Assembly: GCA_963921935.1 (NCBI GenBank)
Contig: OY998175.1
Location: forward strand, 312,503,484 to 312,567,483
Direction: 5' to 3'
Length of the DNA: 64,000 nucleotides
Source of the DNA: Galeruca laticollis
Taxonomy: Eukaryota > Arthropoda > Insecta > Coleoptera > Chrysomelidae
Positions 57,626 to 64,000 of the stretch are shown here, piece by piece. A model generated the notes under the pieces. The model did not search any database and was not told the DNA's origin. It was given only the letters and a program-made list of their open reading frames with translations. The stretch's first letter is position 1. Each line of letters opens with the position of its first letter. The position numbers were made by a program, and so were the translations under genes.

Positions 57626-57835
57626 ATCAGGAACATGGTAGAGGTTATCTTTAGAGATACCGGTGTCCAGATATTAATTTGCAGTTACAGCTCCCGTGAT
57701 CAGTATCCGATGAAGACGGTGCCCTGCTATTTCCATAAGATCGGAAAGTGTAGAAATGGGGCCAGTTGCCGATTCAAACATCCAGTCTCGGCTACACAAA
57801 AGTTTCAGGAGGAACTTCCATTTAAGGAGGGGGTA
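57626..57835 (+). pseudogene. CCCH zinc finger at the end of the gypsy coding region
   Basis: Continuing the macro frame (57635-57862), the residues TVPCYFHKIGKCRNGASCRF end in KHP, a Cys-x7-Cys-x5-Cys-x3-His zinc finger of the CCCH (RNA-binding) class. The tail ends in the 3' LTR. Macro plus CCCH in one protein recalls host ADP-ribosylation and RNA-surveillance proteins such as PARP-12/13-type enzymes, but the order here (macro, then CCCH) differs. The combination in a retroelement looks unusual. Confidence 0.7.
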
Positions 57836-57836
57836 A
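57821..57836 (+). promoter_or_regulatory. Polypurine tract
   Basis: The run ttaaggagggggtaa lies immediately before the 3' LTR, where plus-strand synthesis of LTR retroelements is primed. Confidence 0.8.
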
Positions 57837-58305
57837 TGTTACGAAACAGCACACTGGTATAGTCCCTAAATCCGACCCTGTCTAAGCCAAGTATGAAAAT
57901 TAAAATTATGGCGGATACGCAGTGTTTTTATAACTGTTTGGGACTATCTTATCTAAGCATTGTTTTTGTGACCAGACCTATTTAGAAAAGGCCAGAATCA
58001 ATTATTTGTGTGTGTAAGCCGCAACCCGGAATTTTCTAGTAACAAAGGCATTAATATAAATAAGGACCGATCAGCGGAGGAGTTAGTTGATAGAGTGATC
58101 TCGAGAAATAAACAGAAATACACCGAACAGTAAAGTGCTAATATAAAGTTTGTGTACATATAAATTAAATTTAAGTGATTAGTTAAGTATATATAAATAA
58201 AGTGTTAGTGAGTTAGTGTTTAAATAAATTAGTAAGTAGCCATACCGTGTGTTTAAAATTTATCCCACCCGTTTATTGTTTAAATAAATTAGAAAAAACA
58301 TTACA
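57837..58305 (+). mobile_element. 3' LTR of the Ty3/gypsy element
   Basis: 469 bases, TG...CA. Nearly the same as the 5' LTR at 54846 apart from a few substitutions and small indels (e.g. actggtatagtccctaaatc versus actggtatagaccctaaatc). The atat repeat just outside (58306-58309) equals the one before the 5' LTR, so the full element is about 3.46 kb and lies in its original insertion site. Confidence 0.92.
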
Positions 58306-58665
58306 ATATATTTCCATGAACACTTTTATTAACTTTATGGGTGGAACATGCTTTACATTACACCTCTCTTTTCTTAAAAAATTTTCAAAAAATAAATTTT
58401 TTGAGTACTTCAAAAAGTGACAAAAATGTCATTCATTTTTTTTAATAATAATATACTAAAAGTTTTTTATTCATAATTTGGCAGATGTCAAAAACAAAAC
58501 TCAAACGAGGTTAGACCATCAACCTCTCCACAAATGTCACGATGACAATCAGCACCAGGAGGAATCGAAAAACTATATACCTTCCAAAACACTGGAGCGA
58601 CTCATTCTCCAACAACATGTTTAAATTAAATAAAAAAAACTTTTAACAGAGAAAAAATTCAGTTT
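58306..58665. other. Short AT-rich stretch without recognisable content
   Basis: No motif was seen; it lies between the gypsy 3' LTR and the next gypsy relic. Confidence 0.35.
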
Positions 58666-58669
58666 GCTA

Positions 58670-59245
58670 AGAAGTTGAGATGGAAAATAAGAAAGTAGAA
58701 GCAATAGAATGTACGGAAAGACCAGAAAATGTTAGAGAATTGCAAACACTTTTAGAAACTATTAATTTCATGAGTTGATTTATAGAAAATGTTGCTCAAG
58801 AAGCGAGTGTCTTGCGAAATCGTCTCAAGAAAGATTCTGCTTGAACTTGGTTTAAAATTGGACCAGAAGAAAAATTATTTCAAAGCTTGAGATGTTTAAT
58901 ATCAAACGGACCTGTATTAGCATATTTTAATAATAATTTACCAGTAGTCTTGAGTACTGATATTAGTTAATTTGGTGTTGGTGGATATCTTCCCCAACAA
59001 GATTTTTGGTTTCATCACTTTCCAGTGCTCAGTGTGATTATGCTCAAATTGAAAAAGAGCTATTAGCACTGATGCTAGGCTGTGAGAAATTTGTTGTGAA
59101 AACCCTCACTTGGATTACTAAGAAAACCGATTGGCCCACTATCACCTACATTACAAAAACTTGTTATTAGATTACTGAAATATGATGTAACGTTAGAATT
59201 CGTTCCATAATTTTCCAGATTTATTATCTAGAAAACCACTTGAAA
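58670..59245 (+). pseudogene. Degenerate gypsy RT/RNase H fragment of another family
   Basis: In broken frames the segment reads ENKKVEAIE, RELQTLLETINF, then LISNGPVLAYF and VLSTDIS, GVGGYLPQQ, then PVLSV. This follows the RT thumb to RNase H order of Ty3/gypsy Pol, where the STD residue pair belongs to the RNase H active site and GVGGxLxQ follows. At least four stops and several frame shifts occur. It shows no close similarity to the gypsy element upstream and has no LTR next to it. Confidence 0.65.
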
Positions 59246-60420
59246 GTGTAACTGAAACAGAATTTTTAAATGAAGTCTCAATTCATTCGTTTATTCCGTA
59301 GATATAGGAATGGTTATTCTTATCACTGAAGAGAAGGAAACTATTCTGAAAAATAATATTGAAAAAAATGGAGGAATCAAGTGATCATTGAATATTTATT
59401 CCAGCAAACTGATTCAATTTCTGATGAAGAATCTAATCCACCAATGGTCCGTTTCATAGAAGAAGAAGAGAAGGATAGCTGCAAGTCTTCACCTGAAAAT
59501 GAGAAAAATAGGCAACCAAAGAATATAAAATATCTCCAAATAAACAAGATATATCAGACAAAGGTGTAGAACCAACAGAAATAATGTTAACATTGAAATT
59601 AGGTGAGAATTTAAATTATGTGCCGTTTTGTTTTACTCGCATTGAATTGTATCGATATTTGATAAGTAGTGTAGCTAAGCCGGTTCAACACCACTACTTC
59701 GAAAAAGGTCCGCTAGGCGACGGTGGCGCTGGTGTCGTTGGCGGGTGATTTGAATCGCTGTCATCCACGGCATCTCTGTGGCGCCACTCATCGTGTGTGT
59801 CGGCCATCTTGCCCACCACGTAGGTGTGCGCGTGACGTAGCACATTCAATTATAAAAAAAAATCCCTAGCACGGATGTTCATGAGAGTCTTGTCGGTAAT
59901 GAGATACAGGGCGTTGAATTGTTTTATTATTTCAACTTTGATATCTTATAACTCAGTTTGAAATGCAGGAGGAATAAAACAATATTTTTGATTAAATAGT
60001 GTGTGTATGTGCATATGTCTACCAAAACAAGGCGTAATAAATGTTTGAATTTTCTCCATAATTTAATGAAAAAATGATTAAGATTCCAGAACAAAATGTT
60101 AGCATGATGACGGTGATATCCAAACTTATTGAAAGAAAGTTTTCCGTTTGTTATGAAAGGTACCATATAGGACTAAATTCACAATATACGAGTGAAATCA
60201 AAGTGTCTATTAAGCTTTATTAATCATAAAACGTCATAAGATATATAGAATGTTTCCAAAGTAATTTAGCTTTTACTAAAACAAATTCTCAATACACACA
60301 ACTGGCTTTTCTGATTAGAAATATATAACATGCTGTTTAGCAAATAATAAACATAAAAATGCGAGTTTGATTGATATGCAAAGAAAGTAAAAGTTTGTTT
60401 TACAGTTACAAGAACAACAA
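59246..60420. other. Non-coding stretch with a GC-richer block
   Basis: 59690-59860 is less AT-rich and contains ggtggcgctggtgtcgttgg and cggcatctctgtggcgccac; it could be part of a decayed LTR or terminal repeat. A short frame (59381-59569) is acidic and Ser-rich without a known domain. Confidence 0.35.
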
Positions 60421-60424
60421 ATAA

Positions 60425-60664
60425 ATGACACTGAATATTATCACAATGTTCCTCCAAAGAGTTATTGTAGCGGCATTCAACTATTATATTTTTATCATAA
60501 AATCAATTTTAAGGCGTTTAATTACAAATATAGGTATGCGTTATCAAAATGTTTTCAAATTAAATATTCGAAGCAATATGTATGTAGGTGTTGATATTAT
60601 TCTTCCTGAACATTTTAATGAAGTTAATCAATTTCCTTTGGATAACACACCTTCATATAGGTAA
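60425..60664 (+). other. Unassigned 79-codon frame before the Rep-like gene
   Basis: The frame encodes a hydrophobic first half then RSNMYVGVDIILPEHFNEV and FPLDNTPSYR and ends at a splice-donor-like ataggtaagaa. It could be an exon of an unknown gene or a chance frame. No domain is recognised. It lies 140 bases before the Rep-like start, so it may be related to that element. Confidence 0.2.
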
Positions 60665-60802
60665 GAAAACCACATTACTTTACTTTCAACGAAGCAGTTT
60701 CCACGACCCCCATCCCTTCTCCCCACACCTTCCTACGATGGTATGAATATAGCAGGTCAAATTTTAAGGCTTTAGTATTCGACAATCGTTGGAACTGTTG
60801 AG

Positions 60803-61168
60803 ATGGCAAGCTCCAAAATGTTTAGTGTTTCCCAGATTTACGGCAAGAAAGTTGAGCCGACCGATGAGAGATTTGGATTGTGGCTCCTTTTGGAAAATTT
60901 GGAAGGTAACAATCTGGTTACAGATATAGGAAATATTAAATACACGGAAGGTGAACACCCGCTGGAAGATGGACTTATGCCAATTACAGAACCATTTTGT
61001 GACAACATAATGCTTGTAAAGGTAAGCGGCTTAGAGGACTGCGATGGAAATTCTAAACTTGTTAAAAAAGAAATATGTGGTTCTTTTAATAGTTATATAC
61101 GTGGAAAATTTGGCGAATTGGTTTCGCAAAACATGGTGTTAAAGCTAAGCTGCCTTTCCTCTTATTAA
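60803..61168 (+). pseudogene. Rep-like gene, N-terminal segment
   Basis: Starts MASSKMFSVSQIYGKKVEPT at an ATG in a fair context (gagatggca). It encodes a 121-residue N-terminal region (about residues 20-100: ERFGLWLLLENLEGNN, then SYIRGKFGELVSQNM) with no domain I recognise. The frame ends in two stops (61166 and 61193), yet the next coding block at 61208 is in the same frame. The +1 frame is open from about 61140 to 61222. This suggests a frameshift pair or deletion split one protein. It is best read as the front part of the Rep-like protein that follows. Confidence 0.55.
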
Positions 61169-61207
61169 GTAACAACCCACTTGCCATTGAAGTAATCGGA
61201 GGAAGAA

Positions 61208-62755
61208 TTGGAAATTATTAAAAGAAAACATAAAGAACCTGTGTGCATTCCATACAAAGTAGAATTGGCGGACGTTAAACTCGACAGGCTACTGGAAGAA
61301 ATACTGGATTTATTGGAGCAACTCCGGAAGGAAAATTACTACCTAATGGACTTGGACATAACGCAGGATTTTGCGGGAATTTTTAACAAAGAAAAAATGA
61401 TTAACTATTTAACAAACAACTTTAACTTTTGCATCCAAGAAGAGTATAAGGAAAAGTGCAACGTTATTGTAAACAATGATAAAACAGTTGGCATAGATTG
61501 CCTTACTTGGCTCAAATCTAATGCAAGGGTTAAAATATACAACAAATTTATTTGTCAAATAACCAGTTCTGGAGTTAACAAGAGCATTGGAAACCATATT
61601 ATTGATTTCGTCAACTGCCCAGACGCAAGATTAAAGGAAACTTTCTCTTCTGCATCGGCCAAGAAGCATAATATTACCAGATTAGAAGCTATGATATATA
61701 ACTACCCAATTGGAAATTTCCATGGAGAAGGCTACAGTCCTTTAGAAGATTGCATAACTCTGCTACGAGATAGTAAGTTATACTTCCAAAATTCTCTGTT
61801 ATACTCTGTTTCGATTGCAAAAATGTGGACAAAGTTGACTGAGAGTCTACAGAACAGCTGTTGTCTTGTGTTTAACAATATACTGCAATATGTTTATTGG
61901 GCTAACAGCAATACAAGAAAGTTCACGGGATTACAAATAAATTTACCAAAAGAATCCGACGCAAGGAAGAAGGTTATAAATTACATTCTCTCTGCATGCA
62001 GCTTTAATTGCCTCTCTGTTAACCATATAGAAATTGTAGAAGAAAAGGAGAACAGAAACAATGTTCGAATTATACAAAAGTGTTACATTAAAGCTGGAGA
62101 GACTTACTTTTCTAGGTCCAGCACCCCATTTTCTACTACACCGGAGGATATTGACACACAGGACGCTGGATTAATCTCTACAGATAATTTGGTTGCACGT
62201 GTTTTAAGGAAGAGAACCAATAAATCAAACAAACTTTCTCCTTATAATATTGAAGAAATCAACCCTGTGTCGCAAGCTTACATTACATCGACAAGGAAAC
62301 GAAAACAGGAAATGGATGAGCTGGATACCAAGAGGCGAAAGCCTGATTTTGTCGAAAAGGCAACTGCAATACAGGAAGAATATAGAAGTCTACTGGAGGA
62401 AGAAGAGAAAATAACAAAATTGAGGGAGAGATTAGAAAACTATTTTTATAGCCATTGGGTAAACCTAGACCCAGCAGGTAAGTATAAAGTGTCTGCGTTT
62501 ACCATAAACAATAAAAACAAATATACTTATGTTGGTGTGTTAGCGGAAAAGGATGGCATAAAAAATGTCTACTTCTTAAAGGGTTACTACAAAAATATAT
62601 TTCTAATTGTTTACAACAATAGATCAGCTCTTATTGCAGATGGTTATATTACAATACTTTATAATAATGGTATGGAGATAATATGTTTGCCTACAGAAGA
62701 AACGTTTGTAACGTTTACTTCCAATGGTATTACGTCTTACCGAATTTATTGCTGA
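61208..62755 (+). pseudogene. Rep-like protein related to plasmid rolling-circle initiators (Rep_trans type), core and C-terminal domain
   Basis: The block has no ATG until codon 47 (the first codon is ttg), so it continues an upstream frame. Visible features: MDLDITQDFAGIF (residues 47-59), an Asp-rich strand as in Rep_trans domains; ARVKIYNKF (106-114), with a Tyr in the I-Y-x-K setting expected for the nicking Tyr; NITRLEAMIY (155-164), the T-R-x-E strand expected after it. These three in this order and spacing are the basis for the call. Residues 361-378 (STRKRKQEMDELDTKRRK) form a bipartite nuclear-localisation-like motif, followed by a helix of Glu/Arg/Leu (382-412) that could be a coiled coil. 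The last ~100 residues are a separate domain of unknown type. Its role would be to nick and initiate copying at a specific origin. I cannot exclude another nuclease family. Confidence 0.5.
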
Positions 62756-63189
62756 TGGGAGGTGGGTTGAAGGGATGTTTGCGCATTATTCGAAATGGGT
62801 ACCAAGGCAACACATTCGCCAAGATAGAAAATTTAAAGTTTTACTCGGAGGTATGGAAGAATATCCCTTTTACCCAAGAAGATATGACTCAAATTAAAAA
62901 TATTACCATGCAGAAGACAAAAGATCGTATTAAATTTAGACATTGCCAACGCTTAGAATAAGTTGCCGAAGGAACAGAAATGGTAATTGCCGCTATAAAG
63001 GAAGTTAAGCACATAGAGAGACTTCGTTACATATTACAGGTTGAAAATTCGGAAATTTTCTATTGCTCGAACTATTGGTTGGAAAAAGAATTTGCAGAAA
63101 TGGACCTAAGTTATAGAATTAAGATAAAAATAGATAAAATTAAACATACGCCTAATAGAAAAATGGAAAGAGTTGTATTTTGTGTGTAA
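62750..63189 (+). pseudogene. Continuation of the Rep-like gene in another frame
   Basis: The previous frame stops at 62753. In another frame the residues WKNIPFTQEDMTQIKNITMQ (to a taa at 62959) and then VIAAIKEVKHIERL...FAEMDLSYRIKIKI (62980-63189) follow in one phase. The clean stop at 63187, an aataaa 40 bases later (63227-63232) and the compact arrangement suggest that all pieces from 60803 belonged to one transcript. No known domain is recognised. Whether the natural product was one protein or two overlapping ones is unclear. Confidence 0.4.
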
Positions 63190-63226
63190 TAAGTGTTTGT
63201 ATTATACTCAACATTCTATTATTGTA

Positions 63227-63232
63227 AATAAA
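63227..63232 (+). terminator. Poly(A) signal after the Rep-like gene
   Basis: aataaa, 38 bases after the last stop of the Rep-like gene and followed by a t-rich run (63250-63270), as expected for a eukaryotic 3' end. Confidence 0.5.
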
Positions 63233-63289
63233 AACGATTAAAAAAATAGTATTTTGTTACTGTTTTGTTTATCCCTACCAGTGTTGTTT

Positions 63290-63580
63290 TGGTCCTATTT
63301 CCTAAAGATATGGGTTAATGGAAGTGGTGCGTCACTTAATACATGACAGAAGACACCCACCACAGGGGTAGCAGAAGGTTAGCAGACACTCACACACCAC
63401 AGAAGATAGATAGGTGACACAGAACACAAGTTTTTTTAGGGTTTGCTGTACATATGATACATGGCAGTTGATGCACGTGACAGATGACGCACCCCACCCC
63501 ACGAAAACATGGTTTCTTACCTATATGAAATGATTATGTTTTCCGTTTGTTATTCAATTATATTGGCTTCCAGCGCCTTT
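63290..63580. other. Non-coding spacer between the Rep-like gene and the tandem repeats
   Basis: Contains ga-ca rich repeats (e.g. gacacccaccacagggg, gacactcacacaccacag, gtgacacagaacacaag) and a gcacgtgacag motif. It may be part of a replication or terminal region but no feature can be fixed. Confidence 0.4.
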
Positions 63581-63582
63581 TT

Positions 63583-63932
63583 GACATCGCCCCGTACGGC
63601 ATTTTTAACCATCGTTGTCTTTATGACATCGCCCCGTATGTTACAACGCCTTTTTTTGGCATCGCCCCGTATGTTAAAACGCCTTTTTTTTGGCATCGCC
63701 CCGTATATTACAACACCTTTTTTTTCGACCCTAATATTTTTCGACTACACCCTGTATACCATTCCGCGGAAATCGCCCTTTTGGTCCGACACTAATATTT
63801 TCGACTACACCCTGTATACACCTAATCTTTTTAACACCCTGTATATCCTTACACCACCCTGTATACACCTAATCTTTTTACGACCCTGTATATCTTCACA
63901 CCTAATATTTTAGGACTACACCCTGTATCTAC
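63583..63932 (+). repeat. Iteron-like tandem repeats, two families
   Basis: Family A: catcgccccgtatgttacaa with acgccttttttt follows itself about four times (63583-63720; units begin near 63585, 63627, 63659 and 63694). Family B: acaccctgtatacacctaat with ctttttt appears about seven times, in degraded form (63721-63932; motif 'accctgtata' at about 63749, 63809, 63836, 63857, 63884 and 63920). Both share the core c-c-c-(c/t)-g-t-a-t. The reading frames through this block are repeat artefacts. Confidence 0.85.
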
Positions 63933-64000
63933 TGCATTTTACGTATGTATACGGTGACGCGCGAGTGGAAAACCGCAAACTGATAAGAACTTTCCCACGG

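Noticed and set aside
63509..63913. Two long frames with repeated IAPYVTTPF-type peptides
   Set aside because: They are frames through the iteron-like repeats. The period and t-runs explain them, and there is no start context or conserved domain.

Overview
The window looks like intergenic, transposon-dense DNA from an insect or other arthropod nuclear genome. It is strongly AT-rich, with TA, GA and TTA microsatellites, canonical GT-AG introns inside some transposases, and eukaryotic polyadenylation signals. The element families are typical of insects: Penelope-like elements with GIY-YIG nucleases, a jockey-clade LINE with a PRE_C2HC Gag domain, an R1-clade LINE tail, a DUF4817-type mariner relative, a Ty3/gypsy family with a SAP-domain Gag, and a high-copy insect cysteine-rich ORF. 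I found no confident host gene, tRNA or rRNA. Species and order cannot be fixed from the sequence alone.

Layout. 1-3.6 kb: AT-rich with no supported gene. 3.6-6.6 kb: two different Penelope-like fragments with a palindromic MITE at their junction. 7.2-8.5 kb: a 174-bp satellite and a deleted DDE transposon. 10.2 kb: a possible PIF/Harbinger remnant. 10.7-18.2 kb: a nested composite in which a jockey-type LINE carries a MITE (11-bp direct repeats), a hAT element, a 5'-truncated R1-clade LINE tail, and a stretch of its own reverse transcriptase amplified into about six 274-bp tandem copies. 18.4-23.2 kb: mostly featureless. 23.2-23.7 kb: an internally deleted gypsy. 24.5-25.65 kb: a LINE 3' end. 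31.35-32.3 kb: a broken DDE_3 transposase (minus). 33.1-34.25 kb: minisatellite, satellite, mariner and MITE scraps. 35.7-36.4 kb: a LINE with an RNase H domain (minus). 36.4-39.6 kb: a degenerate TTATTGCTTA-type satellite split by a LINE. 41.05-43.05 kb: an inverted-repeat element with a cysteine-rich (CXC-like) ORF and a GC-rich 140-bp tandem array. 43.7-46.1 kb: a DDE_3 fragment and the cysteine-rich insect multicopy ORF. 48.4-48.9 kb: a solo gypsy LTR. 49.1-50.3 kb: a Penelope-like 3' end. 52.2-54.6 kb: a complete but inactivated mariner-type element with about 440-bp inverted repeats. 54.85-58.3 kb: a gypsy element with both LTRs and an ATAT target duplication. It has lost most of gag-pol but carries a macro domain and a CCCH zinc finger downstream of integrase. 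58.7-59.25 kb: another gypsy RT/RNase H relic. 60.8-63.2 kb: a several-hundred-residue Rep-like gene resembling plasmid rolling-circle initiators, with a nuclear-localisation motif, followed by iteron-like tandem repeats to 63.93 kb.

Two observations are most worth follow-up. One is the Rep-like protein with adjacent iteron-like repeats (60.8-63.95 kb), a candidate rolling-circle mobile or viral element whose far end may lie outside the window. The other is a gypsy retroelement carrying an ADP-ribose-binding macro domain and a CCCH finger. Nearly every coding region is broken by stops, frameshifts or deletions, so this reads as a graveyard of elements of differing ages. The gypsy LTR pair and the long-TIR mariner look among the younger insertions.
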